DNA of 64,000 nt, from assembly GCF_027943255.1 (NCBI RefSeq), contig NC_072892.1, positions 26,497,792-26,561,791 on the forward strand, in the 5' to 3' direction. This document shows positions 54,690-64,000 of the stretch, in pieces (position 1 is the stretch's first letter; every line of letters begins with the position of its first letter). Under the pieces are notes generated by a model. The model did not search any database. It had not been told where the DNA came from and worked only from the letters and a program-made list of their open reading frames with translations. This DNA comes from Anastrepha obliqua (taxonomy: Eukaryota; Arthropoda; Insecta; Diptera; Tephritidae). Both the position numbers and the translations under genes were made by a program.

Positions 54690-55210
54690 GTCAATATAAA
54701 CAAATTTGGCACACACATTCTATTGATGATATCCTCTGCAAAATCGGGTTTTCCACAGATTTATGCCGTCTCCGAATGAGAAGTTTGTTTTATACCTTTC
54801 TATTGCTTTTCTTCTATTTTTTATTGATATTTTATGCTCACAGTGGGTTTTGTAACTTGGCTAACGAAATTCCAGTCACGCATAATTTAATTTGAAAATT
54901 TATAACTCCTTTACGGCCAGTCGGTCTAGCCTTAATCTCTCTAAATTAATTTGAAATTTTCGGACTAAATTCTTAACTTCTTTAAGACGCAATTAGTATA
55001 GACATAATTTCCATAGCTTAACTTAGCATACCGTAAGAAATTGACGACTGTTACTGCATACACAAACTTTCATTTTGATATTTAATTTTTTTTGTACTTC
55101 TTATAGTACTTGAATACGAAAACTATGGGCAGCCTCATGAAATGACTAAAATGATATTGGAAAAACAAATATTTTCGGGCAAAGGCAATATTAGATTTAG
55201 AGACAAATTT
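54690..55210. other. Unassigned sequence
   Basis: No recognised gene or element up to the mariner end. Confidence 0.4.
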
Positions 55211-56472
55211 TAATAATAAGACTATGAATAAGTTCGTGCGGTTTTACAACAGATGGCGTAACTTGATTATTATTCCATCGATCCACATTTCCAAACATTC
55301 ATTGGAGAGCTACTGTCGTAAGGCACAAACGTCAGTATAAGTTTTTTATTTGAAGCGTAAACAACAATATTTTTACCACACTTGAAAATGTCGAATTTCG
55401 TGCCAAATAATGTGTTTTTGCGGGGAATTTTTTAATATGAAGAAAAAAGCAGCCGAAAGTCATCGTATCTTGGTGGAAGTTTATGGTGAGCATGCTCTAG
55501 CTGAGCGAACGTGCCAGAAGTGGTTTGCACGCTTTAAAAGTGGTGATTTTGGCCGCGCCGCCAAAGTTCATGGATACCGAATTGGAGGAATTGCTCGATC
55601 AAGATCCGGCTCAAACGCAAGAAGAGGTTGCAAAAACTTTGGGAGTTGATCAATCAACCATTTCCAAACGTTTAAAAGCCATGGGAATGATCCGAAAGGT
55701 AGGCCATTGGGTGCCGTATGAATTGAAGCCAAGAGACGTTGAACGCCGTTTTATGGCATGCGAACAACTGCTTCAACGGCACAAAAGAAAGGGTTTTTTT
55801 GCATCGAATTGTGACTGGCGATGAAAAGTGGGTCCATTACGACAATCCAAAACGTCGGGCAACGTATGGATACCCTGGCCATGCTTCAACATCGACGTCG
55901 GCGCAGAATATTCATGGCCTGAAGGTTATGCTGTGTATCTGGTGGGACCAGCTGGGTGTTGTGTATTATGAGCTACCGAAACCGAATGAAACGATTACGG
56001 GGGATGTCTACCGACGACAATTGATGCGTTTGAGCCGAGCACTGCGAGAAAAACGGCCGCAATACGCCGATAGACACGACAAAGTTATTTTGCAACATGA
56101 CAATGCTCGGCCACATCTTGCACAAGTGGTCAAAACATACTTAGAAACGCTCAAATGGGATGTCCTACCCCACCCGCCGTATAGTCCAGACCTTGCGCCA
56201 TCCGATTACTATCTCTTCCGATCGATGCAACATGGCCTGGCTGACCAGCACTTCCGTAATTACGATGAAGTCAAAAAATGGATCGATTCGTGGATTGCGG
56301 CAAAACCGACCGAATTTTTCACAAAGGGAATCCGTGAATTGCCAGAAAGATGGGAAAAAGTAGTAGTAAGCGATGGACAATACTTTGAATATTAAATTTG
56401 TAACCATTTTACGTCAATAAAGTTTCAAATTTCGAAAAAAACCGCACGAACTTATTCATAGTCCTATTATTA
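55211..56472 (+). mobile_element. Mariner, near full length with long inverted ends
   Basis: ACTATGAATAAGTTCGTGCG starts a 25-base repeat (55221-55245) that is an exact inverse of 56438-56462. With one mismatch the match extends outward over TAATAATA(A/G)G to 55211 and 56472. The total of about 1.26 kb is the normal mariner length. Its ends share ATAAGTTCG with the deleted mariner at 7.4 kb but differ beyond it. Confidence 0.9.
55388..56395 (+). pseudogene. Mariner transposase, DD34D, three frame breaks
   Basis: MSNFVPNNVFLRGI opens at 55388 and meets a stop. The frame resumes with MKKKAAESHRILVEVYGEHA and CQKWFARFKSGDFG. A small deletion near 55550 removes the usual acidic linker. KFMDTELEELLDQDPAQTQE, TLGVDQSTISKRLKAMGMIR and VPYELKPRDVERRFMACEQL follow. 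A run of seven T near 55795 shifts frame before HRIVTGDEKWVHYDNPKR (first Asp). Then come ILQHDNARPHLAQ (second Asp) and, 34 residues further, SPDLAPSDYYLF (third Asp), ending GIRELPERWEKVVVSDGQYF. All three catalytic aspartates survive; only indels inactivate it. Confidence 0.9.
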
Positions 56473-56945
56473 CTTGGGAAAGTGCATTAGAAAATGGTAT
56501 AATTGGAAAAATAATATGAAATTGCTTATCGAAAATCTAAATAAAACAAATAAAGGGAAATGTGGAAAAGGGCATTAGAAGCTCTCGAAGCTCTCTCGAT
56601 CAATGTTCATCTCCAATCATCTACTTCAACGGAAATTTGGTGCATAATAATTTTTAGGGTATAATATTTAGAGTATATAATTTAATTTGGAATATAAAAT
56701 AATGTGGATATTTAAAGGAAGATGTGATGTAATATACCTTGGCAGACATAAAAATCAGAGCTGAACTTTGTGTAATTTGAATGAGACAGAAAATATTACG
56801 CACTTTCTGGGAAAAGGTGCAATAGTAAAAAGAATCAGACACAGATATTTGGGGACATACATTTTGGAAAGAAGTGAAATATTATAATTGACGCATTAAA
56901 ATGGGGAAATGGGATGGGAAAGTCTAGCTAGGTTTATTATTTGGT
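56473..56945. other. Unassigned AT-rich sequence
   Basis: Nothing recognised. Confidence 0.4.
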
Positions 56946-56947
56946 GC

Positions 56948-57003
56948 TTTCTTCTTCTTCTTGATTAGCGCGATAACCGCTTATGCGATTTTGGACGAGT
57001 TTT
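56948..57003 (+). repeat. Short fragment of an unidentified dispersed repeat
   Basis: TTCTTCTTCTTCTTGATTAG then GCGCGATAACCGCTTATGCG and ATTTTGGACGAGTTTT. I recognise the GCGCGATAACCGCTTACGCG wording as a common repeat tail in fruit fly genomes, but no second copy lies in this window to prove it. Confidence 0.4.
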
Positions 57004-57270
57004 TATTGGTGCTTTAGATTACAGAAAATTGATTATAAATGAATATGAGAGATAAGCAAAATGTGATTACCACGAAAACTATTCTTTTTGTAATTTAATT
57101 CGTTCATTGTAAAATGTTAACTTTCTGGGTATTAAAATTTTGAATAAAATTCAAATTTTATTTAGTTTACCGGCAGACGACCTTAGAGTCGATGTCCTAT
57201 GCTCTTTAATTAAGTTATTGCTAGTGTATAAATATTTTGGTTTTAATAAAGAACACTATCTATCCTTATA

Positions 57271-57442
57271 CAAAATTAATCACCTAATTTTGTTTTTAAA
57301 TAATTTTTATGCTAAACCAAACAAAATGATTTTGAGTTATGGAAATCTTTATTTTGACATTTACGCGCTTTATTTCTTGTCTGTTCATACACTGCAGCTG
57401 CTTAAAAAATCTTACGATAGGTGATTAATTTTGCGCCACCTG
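57271..57442 (-). mobile_element. CAAGGTGGCGC MITE family, copy with damaged left end
   Basis: The left end is CAAAATTAATCACCTAATTT directly after TTATA, lacking GGTGGCG. The right end ATTAATTTTGCGCCACC then TGTA lacks one T. Inside, GAGTTATGGAAATCTTTATT, TTGTCTGTTCATACACTGCA and GCTGCTTAAAAAATCTTACG match the 54.3 and 31.2 kb copies in order, all in the same (inverted) orientation. Confidence 0.78.
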
Positions 57443-57599
57443 TATATATTCTTCGATTATAATCAGCGTTAATCAGTGACTCCAAAAATTGCATAGTGTT
57501 CAGTTTGATGACCTTAGCTCAACTTCGGGATTTTAGATCCGCCATATTGAGTTTTAAAAAATGCATAAGCATAAAAAAAAAAAAAATTAAAATAAAACA

Positions 57600-57800
57600 T
57601 AATTGGCGCATACACTTCTGCTAGGTGTTTGGCCGAGCTCCTCCTCCTATTTGTGGTGTGCGTCTAGATATTTTACCACAAATGAAGGGACTTTATTGCC
57701 TCCGAACGGCAGCTGCTTTTTTGTGAGGAACTTTTTTATGGCAGAAATATACTCGTAGGTTTGCTATGGCCTCTTGAGGAGCGACCATAATTAAAAAAAT
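57600..57800 (-). repeat. tRNA-derived SINE, copy 8 (body and complete 3' end)
   Basis: The plus strand carries AATTGGCGCATACACTTC, AGGTGTTTGGCCGAGCTCCT, GTGGTGTGCGTCTAG, GCCTCCGAACGGCAGC, ATGGCAGAAATATACTCG and GGAGCGACCATAATTAAAAA. The minus strand is body then 3' end; the tRNA-like head is missing. It best shows the 3' end of the family (inverse of AATTGGCGCATACAC). Confidence 0.8.
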
Positions 57801-58094
57801 TAAATTTTTAACTATTGTGCGTAAGCAGTTTTCTTGCTTGAGGAACATAAGGAAGTGGACCGGTATACAACGCGTGGGTCCGCTCTTGGAAGCAGCTAGA
57901 GCCCGCGAATTATTTGCAAATATAGTTCAAAATTTTGATTAAAAAAAAACAATTTTATTACTTTTAAATTGTATAATCACTTACATTCGATTACGAATTG
58001 CAAATAAAAAAGAAGATTGGTGTTTAGTTCTTCATGTCCGCAGTTCGAAACCGTGCACTACCACGCGCACCAAACTGTTCATCAAGGGCGAAAT

Positions 58095-58505
58095 CAGGTA
58101 GGTAGGTAGGTAAATTGGCAAGAGTACCATAGGCACACTTCAAGTAGCACTTACGTGCCGTTTTAATACCATAATGTGGACCACTACCTGTGCAAAGAAA
58201 CATTTTTGGGAAGACAAAACCTTCTACATGCATCCAGTGTTGTTGATGCAGTGGAGGAGAGGAAAGGGATCAAGGCTGGAGAATCTCTTCAAGTCATCCC
58301 CAAAGGGCACGCTAAGGAATCTCAAGCGCCTAGCCGCCAGAGCCGCACATTTGCAGAGAAAGTGTTCAACAGTCTCTTACTCTGCAGGATCTCCACAGCT
58401 TCTGCAATAGGGGTTGTACGGAATTCCAAGCTTTTCCGCATGAGTACCGATCACCCAGTGACAAGTGAGCACCGCAATGAGTTTGGAAATTGAATGGCGG
58501 GGCGA
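58095..58505 (-). mobile_element. LINE 3' fragment with CCTA-repeat tail
   Basis: Minus-strand readings include TGWSVLMRKSLEFRTT and the CysCys-His-Cys end (GRSCGDPAE-like in another frame, then VEHFLCKCAAL-like). The wording (CAGAGAAAGTGTTCAACAGT, GATCTCCACAGCTTCTGCAA) parallels 21880-21940, so it is the same subfamily. The extreme 3' end is GTAGGTAGGTAGGT (58099-58112) on the plus strand, a CCTA-repeat tail on the minus strand. Only the last 0.4 kb of the LINE is present. Confidence 0.75.
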
Positions 58506-60050
58506 AATCAATTATTTTAATAAAACATTAGCAGATATACAAGATTGCGAATTTCAAACTAATTACACATTGAGAATACGTTCGCCTTTTGCCTTTACAA
58601 TCAATTGAAAACTCTTTCTTTTAGGTATGAATTTCCATGCTTCCGCCATCCACTGCCAACGAAGTATTTATTTTGCAACAAAAAACTCTATATAGTAAAT
58701 CCAGTAGGTGATGAAGGCGGTAAATCTTAAGTCGTTCTGAATTCAGATACTTTTCTTTCCTGCAAATTTCGCGTAACTTTTGTTTCGTGTGGTGGTGCTG
58801 ATTTCTGCTGAAAGGGCTATGGCACAAGGCCGAACTTATTTGTTGCCCTTTGTAATAAGCCAGCCTCATATTTCTAAATTTGTGTTCCGTTCCAAATGAG
58901 GCGCAATTATGGAGCTTTGTTTTAGTTTTTAGCTCCCCACCGTCTATCCTTTTTTATGTAGACTGACAAAAGTGAAATTGTGCATACTTTCGATGTCTTC
59001 GATTCGACACTTCTCTGCTCGCTATCTCTGGGCTCTGCGCACTTGACGAAGAATTTGTCTTTTATGTGAAAGCAACAACAAATTTATCAATGAAGTGTCG
59101 CCGCTAGGGAGTACGGTTAAACTTCATAAAACTGGTATAACTCACTAGTTTCAATACAACCAACTCTCCTCCAAGAAAGATTTATTAGACTGCTTCAACT
59201 TTCCGAATTCTTTGATTCAATTGATCTTCGGCTCGTGTTCACACACCTTTCAATTGTTAGTTTTTAGTCTACAGGCCACAACAACATTGAGAAGAACAAG
59301 AACACAACGGGTATTGACAGAGTACGAGTATCACAAGTAACGAATTGAAGCAACAAATGTTTTCTTGTATGAGCGCGGTCCTACTAATACTCATTAAGAG
59401 CTTCAGACAAATGGCGTTTTTGGCAGCTCGCCACTTGCTAACGCTTGGCGCACCCGATAAAAATTAGTGCACTCGATAAAATTTTAGAGGCCTGCCATTT
59501 TAGGCTATTTCTGAACCGCAGTTAATTTTTAAGACATGCTTTTTCACAGGAAAACTATCTATTGCCCTCCTGCTTCCCACTGCTGATTATTACAAAAAAC
59601 TTTTGCTATTATATTATTTCGTTGGCTTGTATCCGCAGTGGACCGGTGTGACAAACACAAGCACAAGGGCTTCCGGTGGGCGTCTTCGTCAAACTCTAAG
59701 AGTTCAAATCTGTGGAGTTCTGTGAATTGCTTAACTTAATCTAATACAAGGGATTGAGAGACACCTTTTTTCTCAATTCAGGTACAAATTGGGTTGCTGA
59801 GGGGCTGGATTGGATTACCGTGACAACCTAACCTAACTTGTTAAAATTATGAATAGACAAATAAAAATATTAGAAAATGGTTTGAAAATCTTTTATGCTG
59901 CAATTGCGATTCTTTATTTATTCTTTCCTAAGTGTTATTAAAATTATTATTTTGCAACAGTTGGTTTGGCTTACAAGAAACCCGATTAATTTATTTAAAC
60001 AGATGTAAAATTTAATGAAATTTATTTCTATTTCAGCGATTTCTAAGTAA
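58506..60050. other. Upstream region of the spineless-like exon, unassigned
   Basis: Contains mixed G+C sequence (58.9-59.7 kb) without recognised transposase or RT motifs. AACCTAACCTAACTT at 59826-59840, preceded by TTACCGTGAC, could be the short-repeat tail of a LINE on the plus strand. The proximal promoter of the exon at 60.8 kb should lie here or just downstream, but no TATA or initiator can be fixed. Confidence 0.4.
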
Positions 60051-60396
60051 CTAAATGCAACACTTCGATTCAAGAACAGCAGAAAGTTTAAGAAAGTTGT
60101 TAATATTTATAAAAAAGTAAAAATTTGAAAAATTCTAATGACTATGCAAGCAAACAACAATAATTCTAAAGCAAACAACAAACGAGACGCAAAACACGAA
60201 AAGTTCCAAAAAATGTAAAAAACCCCCAAAATGTGAAAAAATAAGAAATCAATTCATACCAATAAATCGAGTTAAATAAATAAAATTAAAAAGAAAAAAA
60301 CAAAATGCAAAACTACAGGCGAAAAAATGTGAAGTCAGAAATGAAACAAATAAATGAATTATAGAAAGTGAAAAAAGTGCGCTTGTTAAGCGAATG

Positions 60397-60798
60397 TGGC
60401 TGAAAAAGATTGCAACAGCAGATACCGAAAAAAGGCGTAGTGGCGAGGCAATAACAACAATAATAAAAGCAAAGCTATCAATACAACAACAACAACAGAA
60501 AAACAGAAAAGGTAGCCGCAGCCTTAGAAGCTGCAAAGTGCATTGAGGCGAGGCCTCCGCCAAGCAAGAACAAACAGCCGAGTTCGCCCAAAGACACTGG
60601 CAAGAGTGGAAACAGTTGAAGTGAAGTGTAAAAGCAAAATCTGAGAAGTGCAAACATTTATTTGTGCCTTTTTGGTTTTCGTAAAACAGCAGCAAGAGTA
60701 GCAGCAGCCGCGCCCAACTGTGAGGCGCTAAGGATCGGCAGTGTCGCAGCGAAAACGTAGTCAAAACGGCGACCATAACGAATTCCTCGGCGATAGCG
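60397..60798 (+). promoter_or_regulatory. ss: 5' leader (untranslated region) upstream of the spineless start
   Basis: From 60397 to 60798 the plus strand has no ATG at all in 402 bases, where roughly six would be expected by chance. Just upstream, from 60302 to 60396, several occur. The stretch is rich in CAA, CAG and AAG, as fly leaders often are, and has no transposon motif. The absence of competing start codons supports translation beginning at 60799. The transcription start itself is not visible. Confidence 0.6.
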
Positions 60799-60854
60799 AT
60801 GAGCCAACTGGGCACCGTCTACGCGACGAAGCGTAGGCGACGCAATGGCAAAAG
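60799..60854 (+). CDS. ss: First coding exon of spineless (aryl hydrocarbon receptor homologue)
   Basis: ATG at 60799 opens MSQLGTVYATKRRRRNGK, ended by AG|GTGAGT, a perfect splice donor (intron from 60855, phase 2). This 18-residue start is what I recall for insect Spineless, and it aligns with the vertebrate receptor start (TYASRKRRKPVQK), whose first coding exon ends at about the same place. Spineless is a nuclear bHLH-PAS transcription factor that pairs with Tango (ARNT) and directs antennal, distal leg, bristle and photoreceptor fates. This exon supplies only the basic nuclear-localisation-like leader; the bHLH, PAS-A and PAS-B domains must lie beyond the window. The base before the start is G, with a purine (G) at -3. 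An unrelated short exon is possible but unlikely. Confidence 0.82.
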
Positions 60855-61522
60855 GTGAGTGTGGAAATGTGTGAAATGAAATTTGTAAAAAATATACAAT
60901 ATTTGCGCCGAAAATGTGAGAAAATGCGTAGTAAATACGTTGAAATGTGCCATTAAATTAAAGACAGTGTGAAAACTCGTAGATACAGTCGAAAGGAAGG
61001 AGTTGAGTACTTGAGAGCTTTTAATGTATTTTAATGCGTTAAAAAATAAATGTAAAATGTTAAAATTTAAAAGGTGTAATTTTGTATTTTCTAACGAAAT
61101 TTTTTTTTAAAAGTTTAGTATTTCAAATTTTTATTTTTTTTGAAGAAACGGGGTTTTTTGTTAATTAAGGGATAAATGCTAAATATTTTTTGTACTGTAA
61201 AATAAAAAATTATGTTGAACTTAAACTGCCGTTGAAATTGTGGCTAAACATACATTTCAACATTATTTAAAAAAGCCTTTTTACTTACAATTTGTAAAAA
61301 TTTTAATTCTTAATAAATTAAATATTTTGAGAAGAAACAATAACCCGAAAACAATGTTTTTTCTATTATTTGTTATATAATATCATGTCCACAGTGAGCA
61401 CCGAATTTAACAAACCAAAAAAAAGGAGAAACCATTTTCAAAAAATTGAAAAAAAATAATTTAAAAAAATATATTTTTATAGAATAGCTAATTTAATAAG
61501 GAAATGATTTTTCTATTTTTTG
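60855..61522 (+). other. ss: Start of spineless intron 1
   Basis: GTGAGT at 60855 begins the intron. The sequence to 61522 is AT-rich with no recognised element. No acceptor for a second exon is evident before the right edge, so intron 1 exceeds 3.1 kb. Confidence 0.65.
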
Positions 61523-61524
61523 TA

Positions 61525-61744
61525 AAGGGTTTTTCAATATGGGCGGGTAGATGTTGAAATGGAATAAAATGGCGTTTGCTGTGTGGCACACCTATGGTTC
61601 AATATGGGCCATAACAAATTGGAAGGGCCACCACGTCTACCGAAAAATGAGCGCAATGGTAATATGGATAATAAAGTTTTATCATTTGAACGTGCTGGCT
61701 GCCACAGGGCGCCAAAATCGACCCGCGCCAATTGAAAAACCCTT
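61525..61744. mobile_element. 220-bp TA-flanked MITE in spineless intron 1
   Basis: TA (61523-61524 and 61745-61746) flanks AAGGGTTTTTCAAT at both ends as perfect 14-bp inverted repeats. The match continues imperfectly for about 15 more bases (ATGGGCGGGTAGATG against TGGCGCGGGTCGATT). A TA target and short inverted ends indicate a Tc1/mariner-type MITE. The open frame inside on the minus strand lacks transposase motifs. Confidence 0.87.
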
Positions 61745-61746
61745 TA

Positions 61747-62041
61747 TAATAACTCATTTTTTATTTGAAAAGAACCAACACAATGTGTTTTTTTTTTCAT
61801 TCAACAATTTTTTTACTTTTTCTAATTGGGAGACTTCCAAAGTCCAACAGAAGTAATGAGTTTTTTATGCAACCTAATATACCTATGAAATGAGACTTTC
61901 AGCTATTGGTCCATAGATGTAGATAGGAGTATTTTTAAACCTTCCCAAATATCTTGTTTTTTTTCGTCTGTCATCTGTCAACAATATTCAGTTGTTTGTT
62001 TGTTACGTTTCATACAACAATGCATTTTTGCCGCTCTTAAA
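61747..62041. other. Probable 5' part of the following mariner
   Basis: Includes TCATCTGTCAACAATATTCA just before the transposase start, as in 5' leaders of mariners. The left inverted repeat was not found. Confidence 0.45.
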
Positions 62042-63048
62042 AATGTCGAATTTCGTGTCTTCAAACTACGATTTGCGGGCATCGTTGATTTTCTGTTATC
62101 CATTGAAGAAAAATGCTTCTCAAGCTCATCAAATGTTTATAATTAGAGGCTTATTTTGGACATGCTCTAAGTAGAGCACAGTGCTTCAGGTGGTTTGAAA
62201 AATTCCGAGGTGGTGATTTTAGCGTGGAGAACGAGCATCGTGGTCGGCCACCGAAAAAGTTTGAGAACGCCGAATTGCAAGCATTGTTGGATGAAGATGA
62301 TGGTCAAACACAAGAAATGATGGCAGAGGCAGAGCAGTTGGGAGTGACCCAAAAAACCATTTCCAAACGTTTGAAAGACATGGGCATGATTTTAAAGGTT
62401 GGAAGATGGGTGCCGCATGAACTGACTGAAAGGCAGCAAGATAACCGAAAAACCACTTGTAAAATGCTGCTCTCCCGGTTCAAAAGGAAGTCTTTTTTGG
62501 GTGTATTTCTCCAATCCCAAGCGTAAACGATCGTATGGTCCGCCCGGCCACAAGCCAAACCAAATCGCTTCGGCCGCAAGGCAATGCTGTTTGTTTTCTG
62601 GGATCCGCGTGGTATGATTTGGTACGAGCTATTAAAACTAGAAACAGTTGACGGTGCATGCTACCAACGACAATTGGCCGATTTGAACAGCGCTATACAC
62701 CGAAAACGCCCAGAATATGCCGATCGGCGCCACAAAGTAATTTTTCTTGATGACAATGCACCGCCATATCGAACAAGAGCGACCCAGGAATTGGTGGAGA
62801 CGTACGATTGGGAGCCGCTGGTGCATGCGGATTACTTACCAGACTTGGCGCCTTCTGATTATCATTTGTTTGCATCGATGGGCCACGCAATTTCCGAGCA
62901 GCGCTTCAATTCTTACGAAGAAGCCAAAAAATGGCTCGATGATTGGTTTGCGGCCAAAGACGGCCAATTTTTTTGGCGCGGCATCCACAAATTGCCTGAG
63001 AGATGGGAAAAATGTGTCGCTAGCGATGGCTATTATTTTGAAGATTAA
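62042..63048 (+). pseudogene. Mariner transposase relic in intron 1, first catalytic site deleted
   Basis: Starts MSNFVSSNYDLRASLIFCYP at 62042 and continues LKKNASQAHQMF. A break follows, then VENEHRGRPPKKFENAELQA, LGVTQKTISKRLKDMGMILK and VGRWVPHELTERQQDNRKTT. After LLSRFKRKSFL about 13 codons are missing, among them the usual HRIVTGDEKW with the first catalytic Asp. It resumes in another frame with VYFSNPKRKRSYGPPGHKPN, then VFWDPRGMIWYELL. The second Asp is in IFLDDNAPPYRTRA and the third, 34 residues on, in PDLAPSDYHLF. It ends RGIHKLPERWEKCVASDGYY. Inverted repeats were not found. Confidence 0.88.
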
Positions 63049-63059
63049 ATTTGTAACCA

Positions 63060-63844
63060 GTTTTTGTTAATAAGCGTTTGAAATTGAAAAAATTGATCGA
63101 GAAATAATGGATTTAATTTTCCACAAAAGTATTGTATTTACAAAAGTATTAGAAAAGTAAATTTCATTAAAATTTTTATAAATTTTTTTATAAATAGATT
63201 TCAAATACGCAGACGTTAATAGAGTTGAAAAAAATCAAAATTTTTTGCTACAGTACAGTAAAAATATATTTGTACCACATAAAAAAAGTAAGAACAAAAA
63301 TATATGAAAAAAAATAATTAAAAAAATTATATGAAATTATGAATTTTTACAAAATTAATTAATAAATAATTACAAAAAAAAAATATTTAATTCGAAATTT
63401 ACAAATTTTTTATGTTAGGTTTGTTAGTCAATATTCATCACGTTTGAAAAGAGATAAAAACTAAAATTTTTTTCTAAAGTATAGTACAAATAAATAAATA
63501 CATAATTCTAAAATCTGTTGAGTAAAAAATTCAACTCTCGTTCGAATAAATTATCCGAAAAAAAATAAATTATTATTATTATTAAATTTTAATAAATACT
63601 ATTTTCTTCAAAATTATAAAGAAATATTTAAGTCTTCAGTTTTTAGTTGCATTGACTATAAATGTTCAACTATGTCACCAAAATTTACCAAAGTTAGGGG
63701 TACCAAAGAATGACAAATCGTTCGTCTTGAATTTTAATGGAATAAAAAATGTAAGCACCCAAGAAGAAACCATCGATAAAAAAGCAAAAAGAAGTTTCTT
63801 ACGCCTAAATTTTTAACAATAAAAAATCCTTTCGAAAGTTATAA
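63060..63844. other. AT-rich intron sequence
   Basis: Long A/T runs without motif. TCATCATCATCATCAT (63851-63866) lies just beyond and begins the LINE tail. Confidence 0.45.
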
Positions 63845-63847
63845 TTT

Positions 63848-63992
63848 TTATCATCATCATCATCATTGTTGGCCTGACAGTTCGAGTTGAAATTTGGCTT
63901 CCCTCAATAGCTTCGATCCAGAATCTCGATCCTTTGCAGATTTCCACCAGTTTTTCAGTCCAAAGATCTTGGCGCCATCATTAGGTGTGTGA
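63848..63992 (-). mobile_element. LINE ORF2 C-terminus at the window edge
   Basis: The minus strand reads TPNDGAKIFGLKNWWKSAKD then RDSGSKLLREAKFQLELSGQ with a stop. This has the W...AxDR..W..LLxEAK pattern of the tail after the RT in RTE-like LINEs. The ATG/GAT repeat (63851-63866) would be its 3' tail. The rest of the element lies upstream on the minus strand, outside the window. Confidence 0.6.
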
Positions 63993-64000
63993 ATTCAGGT

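Noticed and set aside
60249..60815. Long minus-strand open frame (188 codons) opposite the spineless leader
   Set aside because: It is Phe/Leu/Cys-rich because it is the complement of an A- and CAA-rich leader. No domain is recognisable, and the plus strand here has a better explanation.

Overview
This is insect nuclear DNA, most likely from a true fruit fly (Tephritidae) or a near relative. It has introns, AT-rich intergenic sequence, CAA/GTT-rich leader-like stretches, and dense Tc1/mariner, hAT-like, TTAA-type, LINE and tRNA-derived SINE relics. The placement in Diptera is an inference from the style of the repeats and of the one host gene. No bacterial or viral gene organisation is present.

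The only host coding sequence I can support is one short exon at 60799-60854 (+). It encodes MSQLGTVYATKRRRRNGK, the N-terminus of Spineless, the insect aryl hydrocarbon receptor homologue, and ends in a perfect AAG|GTGAGT donor. A 402-base leader without any ATG precedes it. The rest of the gene lies beyond the right edge, so 1-60 kb is its upstream region and 60.9-64 kb is the start of intron 1.

Layout. 0.5-5.5 kb: mariner relics, a SINE, a LINE RNase H fragment and a Tc1 relic. 7.4-9.9 kb: an internally deleted mariner with perfect ends and an R1-like LINE relic. 12-23 kb: several LINE RT/RNase H fragments and a mariner-like element with a DD37D-type layout. 23-30 kb: a Tc1 relic, a mariner, a hAT-like MITE made of ATTCGAAT motifs, and a second copy of the DD37D-type element. 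30-34 kb: a mosaic of MITE, mariner and Jockey-like LINE. 34-37 kb and 47-48.5 kb: repeat-poor, leader-like islands. 37-47 kb: a mariner flanked by a direct repeat, a MITE with tandemly amplified ends, Tc1 and LINE pieces, and three TTAA-flanked elements, two of which share one TTAA. 49-54 kb: a Tc1 split by LINE insertions, and a second Tc1. 54-58 kb: MITEs and the best preserved mariner. 60-64 kb: the spineless exon, then a 220-bp MITE and another mariner inside the intron.

Every transposase and reverse transcriptase seen is truncated, frameshifted or has lost catalytic residues, so nothing here looks autonomously mobile. The most distinctive structures are a family of short TA-flanked elements (ends CAAGGTGGCGCAAAATTAAT) in six places, two of them with tandemly multiplied ends; a tRNA-Ser-like SINE family in eight places; and LINE 3' ends finishing in short tandem repeats (TTAGG-like, TTATG-like, GTAG-like) instead of poly(A). 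Family names rest on motif recognition by eye, not on database searches.
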